From assembly GCF_002939945.1 (NCBI RefSeq), contig NZ_MDEB01000011.1:1-64000 (forward strand): a stretch of 64,000 nt of DNA. The letters run 5' to 3'. The position numbers and the translations under genes were made by a program. Of this stretch, positions 34,012-43,136 are shown one piece after another. The notes beneath the pieces were generated by a model, which was given only the letters and a program-made list of their open reading frames with translations, had not been told where the DNA came from and searched no databases. Numbering within the stretch: the stretch's first letter is position 1; each line of letters opens with the position of its first letter. The stretch is from Xanthomonas arboricola pv. populi. Its GTDB lineage: Bacteria > Pseudomonadota > Gammaproteobacteria > Xanthomonadales > Xanthomonadaceae.

Positions 34012-34830
34012 ATGCGTGCCGTGTTGTTTGCCCCCGCCCTGCTGGCAGCGGGCGTGACGGCCTGCGGGTCGGGCGCGGCGCCGGAGGTGCCCGGATCCAG
34101 CGCCGATGCCGCTGCCGCCGAGCCGGCCGCGATCAGTTCAATAGCCGCCGACAATGCGCCCCTGCAGGCCGCGTTGCAGGCGCAACACTGGCAGCTGCAG
34201 CAGGCCAGCGATGCGCACGGCACCGCCTTGCGTAGCCTGTTTGTCGCCGGCACACCCCCGTTGCAGCTGGATTTCAGCGATCAACGCATCCAGGTCAGCC
34301 AGACCTGCAACGCGTTGGGCGCCGATTACCGCTTGGCGCAGGAGCACCTGCAGATCGGCCGGGTGGTGTCGAGCAAACGCCTGTGCGCGCAACCGCGGCG
34401 GATGGCCCAGGAACGCGCCGCCAGCGAGTTGCTGTCCGGTCGCTTCGCGGTGGCGCTGAACGCCGCGCAGACCACGCCGCAGCTGACCCTGACCCTGACC
34501 CGCAGCGACGGTACCCGGCTGGTGTTCGGCGGTGTCGCCACGGCCGACACCCGCTACGGGGGTCCCGGCCAGACGCTGCTGATCGAAGTGGCGGCCGACA
34601 CCGCGCCATGTGGGTCCGACCCGGCGCGCCAATGCCTGCAACTGCGCGAACAAACCGCCGATGGACAGCCCGCGACCGGCAACTGGCAGACCTTCGACGG
34701 CAGGATCGAGGGCTTCGAGCACGAGACGGGCATCCGCACCCTGCTGCGCGTCACCCGCTACCCGGCCGCCGCAGGCACGGACGGCGCGCCGGTGTACGTG
34801 CTCGAGCAGATGATCGAGGCGAGTGGGTAG
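34012..34830 (+). CDS. META-domain lipoprotein with DUF4377-like C-terminus
   Basis: 272 aa from ATG at 34012 (GGGAG seven bases upstream). Lipobox AGVTAC at the end of the signal. The central META (HslJ-like) domain has the opening QHWQLQQASDAHGT, strand LDFSDQRIQVSQTCNALGADY and segment KRLCAQPRRMAQE. The C-terminal module (IEVAADTAPCGSDP, then WQTFDGRIEGFEHETGIRTL) resembles DUF4377, often fused to META. Probably an outer-membrane or periplasmic lipoprotein with a stress or drug-resistance role, by analogy with HslJ only. Confidence 0.85.
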   Translation: MRAVLFAPALLAAGVTACGSGAAPEVPGSSADAAAAEPAAISSIAADNAPLQAALQAQHWQLQQASDAHGTALRSLFVAGTPPLQLDFSDQRIQVSQTCNALGADYRLAQEHLQIGRVVSSKRLCAQPRRMAQERAASELLSGRFAVALNAAQTTPQLTLTLTRSDGTRLVFGGVATADTRYGGPGQTLLIEVAADTAPCGSDPARQCLQLREQTADGQPATGNWQTFDGRIEGFEHETGIRTLLRVTRYPAAAGTDGAPVYVLEQMIEASG

Positions 34831-34831
34831 T

Positions 34832-34899
34832 TTGGGAATTGGGAATTGGGAATTGGGAATTGGGAGCGGGAAGCGGGAAGCGGGAAGCGGGAAGCGGCG
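34832..34899. repeat. Tandem TGGGAAT / GCGGGAA tract
   Basis: Four copies of a TGGGAAT heptad directly followed by four copies of a GCGGGAA heptad, just after the META lipoprotein stop. Same class as the tracts at 21767 and 40853. Confidence 0.8.
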
Positions 34900-35027
34900 A
34901 AGTGTTGCGTGACCGTTATGCAATTGGCGCTTCGGAAGCGACAGCCTGCTCTGCTTGAGGCGGCCCGAGTGACGCACGTGCTGATCGCCCTGACAGATAT
35001 CACGGTTGCGGCGCTTGCAGCTTCCCT

Positions 35028-35071
35028 ATCACCACCACCGCACAGCCTGGCAGCCGTGCGGTGGTGGTGAT
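35028..35071. terminator. Long hairpin downstream of the PEBP gene
   Basis: 16-bp perfect inverted repeat ATCACCACCACCGCAC / GTGCGGTGGTGGTGAT with a 12-nt loop, ending 6 bases past the PEBP stop. There is no U tract on the minus side, so termination strength is uncertain. Confidence 0.65.
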
Positions 35072-35077
35072 CTGCGC

Positions 35078-35689
35078 TTAGCGCAGCGCCGGATTCAGCG
35101 TATAGGTGCCGTGCAAGGCTGCCTCGGCCAGCACGTGGCCCTGGATCGCCGACAGCACATCGGCCGCGGTGAAGGTCTCGGGCAGGCTGAGCTGCGCCAC
35201 GTCCAGCGCGAACACGCGGAAGAAATAGCGGTGCACCCGCAGGTCGTTGAACGGCGGGTACGGGCCGTCGTAGCCCAGGTAATTGCCGGCCATGTCGGCA
35301 TTGCCGGCAAACCACTCGGTATACGAATTCAGGCCCTGGCGCGCACCGGCCGGGCCGGCCGGTTGCCGCTTGCCCTTGGGCACGAAGCCGTCGCTGCAGC
35401 TGCCTGCAGCGATCGCATGCACGTCGGCGGGGATATCGGCCATCGCCCAATGCACAAAATCGGTGCGTGGCTGGTCGACCGGAATCTGCACATCGTCGCG
35501 GCCCACGGTTTCCGGCACGGTCGGCACATCCGGGTCCAGGCACAGCAGCGCAAACGAGCGCGTGCCGGCCGGCACCTCGCTCCAGGCCAGATGCGGGTTG
35601 CGGTTGGGCGCAAAGCCATCGGGCGTTCCGGCGGCAAATTCCACCGCGATGGGCTTGCCGTTTTCGATGCTGTTGCTGGTCAGGCGCAT
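35078..35689 (-). CDS. YbhB/YbcL-type Raf-kinase-inhibitor-like protein (PEBP)
   Basis: 203 aa, ATG at 35689 with GGAG eight bases upstream. Phosphatidylethanolamine-binding-protein fold: NPHLAWSEVPAGTRSFALLC, the DPD segment LDPDVPTV, the DFVHWAMADIPADV strand with the conserved His, GYDGPYPPFNDLRVHRYFF (GxPPxGxxHRY type) and the end ALHGTYTLNPALR. No signal peptide, so cytosolic. Bacterial PEBP function is poorly defined; ligand-binding residues are kept. Confidence 0.92.
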   Translation of the reverse strand: MRLTSNSIENGKPIAVEFAAGTPDGFAPNRNPHLAWSEVPAGTRSFALLCLDPDVPTVPETVGRDDVQIPVDQPRTDFVHWAMADIPADVHAIAAGSCSDGFVPKGKRQPAGPAGARQGLNSYTEWFAGNADMAGNYLGYDGPYPPFNDLRVHRYFFRVFALDVAQLSLPETFTAADVLSAIQGHVLAEAALHGTYTLNPALR

Positions 35690-36317
35690 GCAGAAGTCTC
35701 CGCGGGAATGAGGCCGACCAGGGTGCCTGGGTCCGCGCCGCAGAGGAAGCCATCGCCATGGAACCCTCTGGTGCGCGCGGTCGGGTTTCCCGCTGCCGGT
35801 TCATCACACCGGCGAGCACTGCGGCCGCGTGATCGTGCGCCGGCGACGTGGACGCTGCGACGTACGCGTGCCGCGTCGCGCGCCTGGCAGGGAGCGCGAT
35901 ATCCAGCCGGTGGCCAATCTGCACCGATCCGTAGGAGCGGACCTGGCCGCGATGGGGTTTTATCGATAACGCCTAATCATCGGTGGCGCCGCATCATCGG
36001 TAACGCCTCGTCGCGGCCGGGTCCGCTCCTACAGGGCTGTGTGAGCTGCGCCGCCGATGGCATGCCGCACCGGGCGCCGGCCGCGCCTAACGGGCAGTGA
36101 GCGTCGCATTCGGTCGGTGACCAATCTGCACCGATCCGTAGGAGCGGACCTGGCCGCGATGGGGTTTTATCGATAACGCCTAATCATCGGTGGCGCTGCA
36201 TCATCGGTAACACCTCGTCGCGGCCGGGTCCGCTCCTACGCGGCGGTGCGAGCTGCGCCGCCGATGGCATGCCGCACCGGGCAGCTGCCGCGCCCGCCCG
36301 GCCGTGCTGAGCGCCGC
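35690..36317. repeat. Intergenic region with a duplicated REP-type hairpin (207-bp period)
   Basis: No gene is visible. Two nearly identical blocks lie at about 35912-36089 and 36118-36297, offset by 207 bp. Each holds a large hairpin beginning GTAGGAGCGGACCTGGCCGC and ending with its complement (35931-36032 and 36138-36239), then a CGCCGCCGATGGCATGCCGC tail. The hairpin arms match the elements at 56158-56263 and 62701-63021. Confidence 0.85.
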
Positions 36318-38390
36318 TCAGTCCTGCGGGTAGCCGAAGCGCACTGCGATCAGCGTCAGCAGTTCGAATTGCGCGCCCAGTACGTTGCGGTAGTTGCGCC
36401 AGCGACCCGCGGCCAGGCGGGCCGGGCCGCGCGGTTCGACCAGCGGGAAGCGCAGGCCGAACGCCTGTTCCAGCGCGGTGGAGATGCCTTGCGGGTCGCT
36501 CTCGATGCCGTCAAGGCGGATGATCCGATGCGGATACAGATCGCGCTCGTGCAGCACGGCGAGCTGTTCCAGCGCAGCCAGCAACCAGTCGGCGGCCTGC
36601 TGGGGCGATTGCACGGCCAGCGGTGCCGGCGCGCCGGCCGACAGCCAGTCCAGCAGCATGTCGCGCGGGTCGCGCAGTGCGATCGCCAGCCGGCCTTCGG
36701 GCAGATGCGGGCGCAGCGCGGTCAGCAAGGTGTTGTCCCACCACAACAACCAGTCGATGACGTTGCCATCGTCGATGCCGCGCCGCGGCAGCTGCGCCTT
36801 CCAGCCTTCCACCAGCGCCATCGGCGCCAGCTCGCCGGACGCCAGCTGCTCGACAGTGCGGTAGCTCTGCAGCGCATCGGACGGCGGCGTGGTGCCATAA
36901 CGGTCGTCGCGCACCAGCGGGGTGGCTGCGCCCATCACCGCGACCAGGCGTTCGACATGCGAGCCGGGCGTGCCCCAGACGAACAGCGGTCGCGCCGTCA
37001 CGGTCTCGGGAGTGGTCCCCAGGTCCGGCCACTGCATCGGCTGCTTGGCGGCCTGCGGCGGCAATGGCAGGCGGTGCTGGGCCTGCTCGCGCTGGAACTG
37101 CATCCAGGTCGCCACGGCGGCGTCGGGCTGACCGGCGCGATCCTGCACATTGCCCAGCCACGGCCGCAGCACGGTCTGCTGGGGCGCGGGCAGCGAGTCG
37201 ATCAGCGATTGCACGCAGGCGATCGCCGCCGGCGGATCGCGCTCCAGCAAGGCTTCGACGATGCGCTGCTCGCCGCTGATGCGGCCGGGCTCCACCGCCA
37301 CGATCTGGCGCGCCACCATTTCCGCCTGGTCGGCATGGCCCTGCATGTCGTGCACGCGCATCAGCGCTTCCAGCGCCGGCAGATGCTCGGGCATGCCCAG
37401 CAGCCAGCGCTCGATCACCGCCTGCGCCTGCGGCCCGCCGACCGGCTCCACCGCCAGCCGCGCCAGCCACAGGTCGTGCGCATTGGCCGAGGTGGCCAGC
37501 GCCGCGTCCAGGGTGTCGCGTGCATCGTCCACCGCGCCCAGCCGCTCCCAGGCGGTCAGCAAGGCGTGCAAGGTGCGGCGGTCGGCCGGCCAGTGGGCCA
37601 GCGCCAGACGCAAGTGCGCGGCGGCCTGGTCGGGGCGGCCGGCCTGCAATTCCATTTCGCCGGCGAGCCGGCGCATGGCCGGGAGATCGCCGCCAGGCTG
37701 GGCGAACACGCCCTGCATCGCGGCCAGCGCATCGTCCAGGCGGCCCTGGCGCTGGGCCAGCTGGGCGATGAAGGCGCGCAGCGCGGTACCCGGCGGATTG
37801 AGCTCGACCACGCGCTCGAAGGCGCGCTCGGCAAACGCGAAGTGTTCTTTTTGCAGATACGCAAAGCCCAGCGCGAACATCACCCGCGGGTCGTCCGGCA
37901 GTTGTTCGGCGGCACGGGTCAGCAGCGACAGCGCGCGGTCGCCCTGGCCGCGACGCAACTCCACCACGCCATCGACGGCCAGCAGCTGCGGGTGCTCGGG
38001 CGCCAGTCGCGCGGCGGTGCGGCTCAGCCGCTGCGCCTCATCCAGATCGCCGCGCGCCACCGCCAGATGCGCCTGCATCACGTAGGCATTGAACTGGTTC
38101 GGGTCGAGCGCGGTGGTGCGCGACAGCGCGTCGTCCGCTGCCGACAGCTCGCGCATCGCCAGCAGCAAGCCGGCGCGCAGCAGATGCAGGTCGGCATCTT
38201 CCGGCGTCAGCGTCAGCGCGGTTTCGATACTGGCCAGCGCCAGCGCCGGTTGGCCCTGCTGCTGCAGGGCCAGGCCCAGCCAGCGATGCGTGGCGGCGGT
38301 CTCGGGCGCGCTGAGCACCCACTCGCGGGCCAGCGCCACCGCGTCGTCGGCCGCATTGCGGCGCAGGGCTTGGAGAATGGCGTCTTGCAT
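36318..38390 (-). CDS. TPR protein with sulfotransferase-like C-terminal domain
   Basis: 690 aa. Residues 1 to about 430 are consecutive TPR-like hairpins (ALAREWVLSAPETAATHRWL, ALALASIETALTLTPEDADL, ALLTRAAEQLPDDPRVMFAL-like units). The C-terminal 250 residues resemble the TPR-linked sulfotransferase family: LFVWGTPGSHVERLVAVMG at the expected 5'-phosphosulfate loop, LAIALRDPRDMLLDWLSAG (3'-PAPS-like RDPRD) and RWRNYRNVLG near the end. The P-loop lacks the canonical RSGTT sequence, so catalysis is doubtful or divergent. Cytosolic, no signal peptide. Confidence 0.82.
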   Translation of the reverse strand: MQDAILQALRRNAADDAVALAREWVLSAPETAATHRWLGLALQQQGQPALALASIETALTLTPEDADLHLLRAGLLLAMRELSAADDALSRTTALDPNQFNAYVMQAHLAVARGDLDEAQRLSRTAARLAPEHPQLLAVDGVVELRRGQGDRALSLLTRAAEQLPDDPRVMFALGFAYLQKEHFAFAERAFERVVELNPPGTALRAFIAQLAQRQGRLDDALAAMQGVFAQPGGDLPAMRRLAGEMELQAGRPDQAAAHLRLALAHWPADRRTLHALLTAWERLGAVDDARDTLDAALATSANAHDLWLARLAVEPVGGPQAQAVIERWLLGMPEHLPALEALMRVHDMQGHADQAEMVARQIVAVEPGRISGEQRIVEALLERDPPAAIACVQSLIDSLPAPQQTVLRPWLGNVQDRAGQPDAAVATWMQFQREQAQHRLPLPPQAAKQPMQWPDLGTTPETVTARPLFVWGTPGSHVERLVAVMGAATPLVRDDRYGTTPPSDALQSYRTVEQLASGELAPMALVEGWKAQLPRRGIDDGNVIDWLLWWDNTLLTALRPHLPEGRLAIALRDPRDMLLDWLSAGAPAPLAVQSPQQAADWLLAALEQLAVLHERDLYPHRIIRLDGIESDPQGISTALEQAFGLRFPLVEPRGPARLAAGRWRNYRNVLGAQFELLTLIAVRFGYPQD

Positions 38391-38448
38391 GGCGGAGGAC
38401 GTGTCCAGGACAAACGCCTATTGTAACGATGCGCGGGATGGCGCCGAC

Positions 38449-39435
38449 CTACGCCTGCGCCGCCAGCCGCTCGGCCACCCAGCGTTCGGCGAATCCATCG
38501 CCACGGGCGTTCTCCAGAAAACCGCAGTGGCCGCCCCAGCGCGCGATTTCCAGCTGTGCGTGCGCCGGTAACTGCCAGGCGGCGAAATCCTCGAACGGAA
38601 TGACCGGGTCGTCCTCGGCCATCAGGATGTCCACCGGCACCTGCAGACCGGCCAGGCGCTCGCCGGCGATCGAATAACTGTCGAAATAGGCTTCCAGCGA
38701 GCCATGCCCGGTGTGCTGTTCGGCCAGCCAGGCCATCAGCCCGCGCATGTCCAGCGCCAGGGTGGCGTCGTCGTAGCCATGCTGGTCGGGGAAGAGCTTG
38801 CGCTTGCGCAGCAGCGACTCGCGCCACTTGCGGCGGAAATACCAGTCGTAGAACTGCGGGCCTTTTTCCAGCTGCAGCATCGTCGCCGCCGGGTCCAGCA
38901 GCGGGCATACCGCCGCCACGCGCGCCAGCGGCAGACCGGCCGCCGGTGCACGCAACGCCAGCCGCAAGGCGAAATTGCCACCCAGCGAATAGCCCGCCGC
39001 CAGCAACTGCGGCGCGGGAAACCGCCGCCACAGATCGCCGGCGGCGTTGACCACTTCCTCGATGCGATCGGAGTGGAACAGGTCCACGTTGAGGTGGTGC
39101 GTGCCGCCGTGGTCGCGGAAATTCAGCCGGAACACCTGATAGCCGAGGCCGAGCAGACGCGCGGCGGTCAGCCGCATGTAATTGGACTCGGCGCTGCCTT
39201 CCCAGCCGTGCAGTAGCAGCACCGTGCCGCGCACCGGGGCATCGCCGGGCGGGATGCTCATCCAGCCCTGCAGGCGCACGCCATCGCCGCCGTCGAGAAT
39301 GTGTTCGCTGGTCACCGCCCCGCTGGCGGCCAATAACTGGCGGCTGCGGATCCGGCGCAATGCACTGCTGCCCAGCACCGATTGCACGTGCGGATTGCGC
39401 AGCCAGCGCGGCGGCAGATAGTCGGAGGCGTTCAT
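38449..39435 (-). CDS. Alpha/beta hydrolase, YheT family
   Basis: 328 aa. Opens with PPRWLRNPHVQSVLGSS, typical of YheT. Hydrolase signatures: the oxyanion HG in VLLLHGWEGSAESNYM, nucleophile Ser in AAGYSLGGNFALRLAL, acid Asp in LMAEDDPVIPFEDF, and His in ARWGGHCGFLEN. Predicted cytosolic esterase/acyltransferase-type enzyme; natural substrate unknown. It lies directly after the PlsC-like gene on the same strand (63-base gap), which hints at a lipid-related role. Confidence 0.92.
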   Translation of the reverse strand: MNASDYLPPRWLRNPHVQSVLGSSALRRIRSRQLLAASGAVTSEHILDGGDGVRLQGWMSIPPGDAPVRGTVLLLHGWEGSAESNYMRLTAARLLGLGYQVFRLNFRDHGGTHHLNVDLFHSDRIEEVVNAAGDLWRRFPAPQLLAAGYSLGGNFALRLALRAPAAGLPLARVAAVCPLLDPAATMLQLEKGPQFYDWYFRRKWRESLLRKRKLFPDQHGYDDATLALDMRGLMAWLAEQHTGHGSLEAYFDSYSIAGERLAGLQVPVDILMAEDDPVIPFEDFAAWQLPAHAQLEIARWGGHCGFLENARGDGFAERWVAERLAAQA

Positions 39436-39498
39436 GCGCTCATCGGGCCAGACAAGGGGGTGCTGGCCGCAGGAAGGATGAGCGGTTGCATCGTCGGC

Positions 39499-40302
39499 TC
39501 AGGACTCCATCGCCGCGATGATGCGTTGCCGCGAGGTATCGGCCAGGCGGCGACGTCCTTCGATATCCAGCGCGCGGATCGGCTCGAGAAAATGCACCTC
39601 GGCCAGCCGCGACGGCTCGCCGAGCAGACGCACGATATTGGCGAAGAAACTCTCGCGCTCGCCGAACGCCACCACCGCCTGCGCATTGCCGCGCTGGCCG
39701 TAGCGCAGCGCCACCGGCTGCACCGGCACGCCGGCCTCGACCGCCGCCTGGAAGATGCGCGCATGGAACGGGCCGACTTCGCTGCCGCCACGGGTGCGGC
39801 CTTCGGGGAACACGCCCACCGGCTTGCCGCTGCGCAGACGCAGCAGCATTTCCTGCAGCACGCCGCCCAGCGATTCGGTATTGCCGCGCTGATGGAAGAT
39901 GGTCTGGCCCTTGGTCGCCAGCCAACCGACCAGCGGCCAGCCGGCGATCTCGCGCTTGGCCACGAAGCCCATCACGCGCTGGCTGTGCAGCATCGAGATA
40001 TCGACCCAGCTGACGTGATTGGCCACGAACAGGGTCGCGCCCGGCAGCGGGGTGCCGAAGCGACGCAAGCGAAAGCCGAAGATGCGCATCAGGTTGCCCT
40101 GCCACCAACGGATCATCCGCTCGTCCAGGGTGTCGTCGCGCCCGGTACGGATGCGCGCCAGTGGCGGCGCCACCACGCACAGCATGGTGATCGGCAGGCA
40201 GATGCTCAGATGCATCAGCAACAACGGCACCCGATACAGGTACCGGAACCAACGCAGCACGCTGCCAGCGTCGCGCGTGGCGTCCAGGGATGACTCGCTC
40301 AT
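39499..40302 (-). CDS. 1-acyl-sn-glycerol-3-phosphate acyltransferase-like (PlsC family)
   Basis: 267 aa from ATG at 40302. One N-terminal membrane helix (LLMHLSICLPITMLCVVAPP) precedes the acyltransferase domain: NHVSWVDISML (HX4D motif I), GQTIFHQRGNTES, VGVFPEGRTRGG (motif III) and VPVQPVALRYG (motif IV). Esterifies lysophosphatidic acid or a similar lysolipid at the inner membrane. May be a paralogue of the main PlsC. Confidence 0.9.
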   Translation of the reverse strand: MSESSLDATRDAGSVLRWFRYLYRVPLLLMHLSICLPITMLCVVAPPLARIRTGRDDTLDERMIRWWQGNLMRIFGFRLRRFGTPLPGATLFVANHVSWVDISMLHSQRVMGFVAKREIAGWPLVGWLATKGQTIFHQRGNTESLGGVLQEMLLRLRSGKPVGVFPEGRTRGGSEVGPFHARIFQAAVEAGVPVQPVALRYGQRGNAQAVVAFGERESFFANIVRLLGEPSRLAEVHFLEPIRALDIEGRRRLADTSRQRIIAAMES

Positions 40303-40419
40303 TGACGGAACGGGACCGGTACCAGGGGAAGGAAGCGCAACTATTGTGACAGCAGCGTGGCCTGCGCGCAGTGCCCGCAGCGGGTGGCGCTGTTCCACCC
40401 ATGCGCTTGCACGGCGTGC

Positions 40420-40848
40420 TCAGCCATTGCTGCGCGCCACCACGGCCAGGGTCAGCCGCGAAACGCAGACACGCTTGCCGGCCGGATTGTCGATGGTGAT
40501 GTCCCAGACCTGGGTGCTGCGCCCCACATGCACCGCGCGCGCGGTGCCGGTGACCAGGCCATCGGTGGCGGCGCGCAGGTGATTGGCATTGATCTCCAGC
40601 CCGACGCACATCTGGGTGGTCATATCCACGCACAGGTTGCCGGCGCTGCTGCCCAGGGTCTCGGCCAGCACCACCGACGCACCGCCGTGCAGCAGGCCGT
40701 ACGGCTGCCTGGTCCGCGCATCCACCGGCATGGTGGCGCGCAACCAATCGTCACCTGCGTCGGTGAACACGATGCCCAGATGGTCGATCAAGGTATCGCG
40801 GCTGGAGGCATTGAGGGCGGCCAGGTCGACGGGGTCGCGGAAGGTCAT
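40420..40848 (-). CDS. Hotdog thioesterase (PaaI/YdiI type)
   Basis: 142 aa from ATG at 40848; codons further upstream in frame run through the repeat tract. DHLGIVFTDAGDDWLRATMP, RQPYGLLHGGASVVLAETLG (the HGG motif with catalytic Glu) and TSTA-like strands GTARAVHVGRSTQVWDI identify an acyl-CoA thioesterase of the DHNA-CoA/4-HBA-CoA group. YdiI relatives hydrolyse 1,4-dihydroxy-2-naphthoyl-CoA; xanthomonads use ubiquinone, so a broader aryl/acyl-CoA role is more likely (inference). Confidence 0.9.
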   Translation of the reverse strand: MTFRDPVDLAALNASSRDTLIDHLGIVFTDAGDDWLRATMPVDARTRQPYGLLHGGASVVLAETLGSSAGNLCVDMTTQMCVGLEINANHLRAATDGLVTGTARAVHVGRSTQVWDITIDNPAGKRVCVSRLTLAVVARSNG

Positions 40849-40852
40849 AGGC

Positions 40853-40917
40853 TGGGGATTGGGGATTGGGGATTGGGGGAATCGGGAATCGGGAATCGGG
40901 AATCGGGAATCGGGAAA
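40853..40917. repeat. GGGGATT and CGGGAAT heptad tract
   Basis: Three to four GGGGATT units followed by four CGGGAAT units just upstream of the thioesterase start. Related to 21767-21830 and 34832-34899. Confidence 0.8.
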
Positions 40918-41120
40918 GCATCCGCGGCGCTGGGGTTTGATGCAACTGCCTTTGGCTAGCGCTACGAGCCGAGTTGCGACGGCGACTTTCAGCTGATGGC
41001 GGTGTGCGGCGCGCTGCCCATCTACTTCAGGGCACCGCGCCACTGCAGCGGTGCGGCACTCCACGATGCACCGGTTGCCACGCGCCGTCTCAATGCCGAC
41101 CTGGGTCGGCGCCGCTACGA

Positions 41121-43136
41121 TCAGAGAATCGGCACCAATCCCGCGCCGAAAGCGGTCAGCATCCGCACCAGCAGCCACTTCGGGCCGACGTTGACCTCGG
41201 GGAAATCGCCCACCGCCACATAGCACTGCCGGAACTGCGGGTCCTGGCGCTTGAGCGGGAACGGGCAACCCGGCCCCGGCTGGAACTCGTAGTTGGTGGC
41301 GTAGCGCCAGGGCCAGAAATCCAGCACCGGCAAGGCTTCGGACACCTTGCCCACGCTGTAGTTCAGCCCGCTCAGCACCGGCGGCTTTTCGCGCGGGGCC
41401 ACGGTCCAGGCGTTTTCCGGCGCCATGTCGCGCTCGATGCTGGCCGCCAGCGCCTGCGCAAAGCGCGCATCGTCGATCACCACCGCCGCTTCGGTGTTGT
41501 AGTTCTCGCTGCGCGGATCGAAATTGTGCGTGCCGATCACGCCGATGCGGCGGTCCACCACCAACGACTTGGCATGCAGGCCCATACGCGCACCGGCACG
41601 TGTCACCGGCAGCGGCTTGTTGACCGCGCGCGTGCCCAGGAACGAGGGCCGCGTCTCGGTGCGCAGCACGCGCCGATCGACCTCGCTGCCGCCGGGCGCG
41701 CGGCCCGCGCCACCCCCGCTGCCGCGGATCGCATTGCCGGCCGTGCCACCACCGCCACTGCCACGCATCGCATTGCCGGCCGCACTGCCGCCGATCACCC
41801 GATTGACCCGACTATCGTCTTCGGCCGGCTCGGCAGCCTCGGGGTTGAGCGGATCGGGCACCAGGTTGGCGTACTCCACCGGCGCATTCAGCGGAAACGG
41901 CTTGAACTCGTACAGGTTGAAGCCCAGCTCGCGCATGTTGCGGCGTTTGAACTTGTACGACAGCGCATACACGATCGGATTGTCGGTGGCGGCCAGGCTA
42001 TTGGTCGACACCACGATGCGCGGCGGCTGCGGGCGCTGGCGCAGTGCGCGGAAGATCGCCTGCGCCTCGTCGGACAGCACCAGATACGGCGTCTGCAGCA
42101 GCACTTCCTGCTGCGCGCCGGCGATCAGGCCGTCCAGCTCGGGCGCGGTGGATACCGCCTTGGCGGCATGTTCCTTACGATGCTTCTGCGGCAGGTCGGC
42201 CACATACAGCACGCGCTGCACCGACATGGCCGGAGTCACGAACGCATCGCGCACGAATTGCGGATCGCGCGCCTCGTGATCCACCCGCTCCACCCGCTCG
42301 GGGCGGCGGAACGTGGCCGGCGGCATCTTCGGTGCGCCCTGTTCCAGCAGCAGACGACCGACATCGTTCAGACGCTCGGCCGGCACGCTGCGGCGCGCGC
42401 GCCAGAACGCATCGAAGTTGGCCGCCATCGCACGCACTTCCGGCCCGGCCAGGATCACGTCGCGGTCGCGGAAGTTGTACTCGCTGTCCCAATCGTAATA
42501 GTCGTCCTGGTAATTGCGTCCGCCGACCACGCCGAGCACGTCGTCCACCACCAGCAGCTTGTTGTGCATGCGCTGGTTGAAGCGACGGAAGCAGCACACG
42601 ACGCTGCCGGCATAGTCGAAGTAATTGAGCTTGACCTTGCCGAAGGTCGGGTTGTAGATGCGCAGCTGCAGGTTGTCGTGGGTGCTGGCCAGCGCACCGA
42701 GAATCTGCAGATCGGCGATCGCCGAGAGCTGATCGATCAGGATGCGCACCTTGACCCCGCGCTGCGCCGCATCGGTCAGCGCATCCAGCACCATGCGCGC
42801 GCTGTCGTCCTTGTCGAAGATGTAGGTCTGCAGATCGATGCTGCGGGTGGCGCTGCGGATCAGGTTGAGCCGCGCCACCAGCGATTCTTCGCCACGATCG
42901 ACGATGGTGGCGTAATGCCGCGGCGCGGCCGGCGTGGAGGCGGTGATGGCCTCGCCGCCCAGCGCGCGCAGCGGCGAGAGCTGGGCGCAACGATTGGCCT
43001 GCGTGCAGCTGACAACCGTGCTGCGGGCAGCGGCTGCCACCCCGGCGGCACGGTTGCGTTCGATTTGCGACAGGCCGGCGCATCCGGTGCCGAGCAACAG
43101 CGTTGCCAGCACAAGCACCCTCAATAGGAACCTCAC
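41121..43136 (-). CDS. Phospholipase D-family lipoprotein (cardiolipin-synthase-like)
   Basis: 671 aa from a GTG that overlaps the YceI stop (GTGA). Lipobox LLLGTGCAG. Two HKD motifs: FNQRMHNKLLVVDDVLGVVG (HxKx4D) with GGRN, and GLHAKSLVVDRRIGVIGTHN. Between them an insertion contains two copies of AGNAxRGSGGG, a Gly/Ser-rich loop. The PLD fold could transfer phosphatidyl groups or cleave phospholipid in the periplasm. The lipoprotein anchor makes it unlike inner-membrane ClsA; closer to secreted PLD-like proteins. Coupled to YceI. Confidence 0.9.
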   Translation of the reverse strand: MRFLLRVLVLATLLLGTGCAGLSQIERNRAAGVAAAARSTVVSCTQANRCAQLSPLRALGGEAITASTPAAPRHYATIVDRGEESLVARLNLIRSATRSIDLQTYIFDKDDSARMVLDALTDAAQRGVKVRILIDQLSAIADLQILGALASTHDNLQLRIYNPTFGKVKLNYFDYAGSVVCCFRRFNQRMHNKLLVVDDVLGVVGGRNYQDDYYDWDSEYNFRDRDVILAGPEVRAMAANFDAFWRARRSVPAERLNDVGRLLLEQGAPKMPPATFRRPERVERVDHEARDPQFVRDAFVTPAMSVQRVLYVADLPQKHRKEHAAKAVSTAPELDGLIAGAQQEVLLQTPYLVLSDEAQAIFRALRQRPQPPRIVVSTNSLAATDNPIVYALSYKFKRRNMRELGFNLYEFKPFPLNAPVEYANLVPDPLNPEAAEPAEDDSRVNRVIGGSAAGNAMRGSGGGGTAGNAIRGSGGGAGRAPGGSEVDRRVLRTETRPSFLGTRAVNKPLPVTRAGARMGLHAKSLVVDRRIGVIGTHNFDPRSENYNTEAAVVIDDARFAQALAASIERDMAPENAWTVAPREKPPVLSGLNYSVGKVSEALPVLDFWPWRYATNYEFQPGPGCPFPLKRQDPQFRQCYVAVGDFPEVNVGPKWLLVRMLTAFGAGLVPIL

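Noticed and set aside
36246-38426. 726-codon plus-strand frame opposite the TPR/sulfotransferase-like gene
   Set aside because: Arg/His/Gln-rich without domains; the minus strand encodes clear TPR repeats.
40974-43127. 717-codon plus-strand frame opposite the phospholipase D gene
   Set aside because: No domains; the opposite strand has both HKD motifs and a lipoprotein signal.
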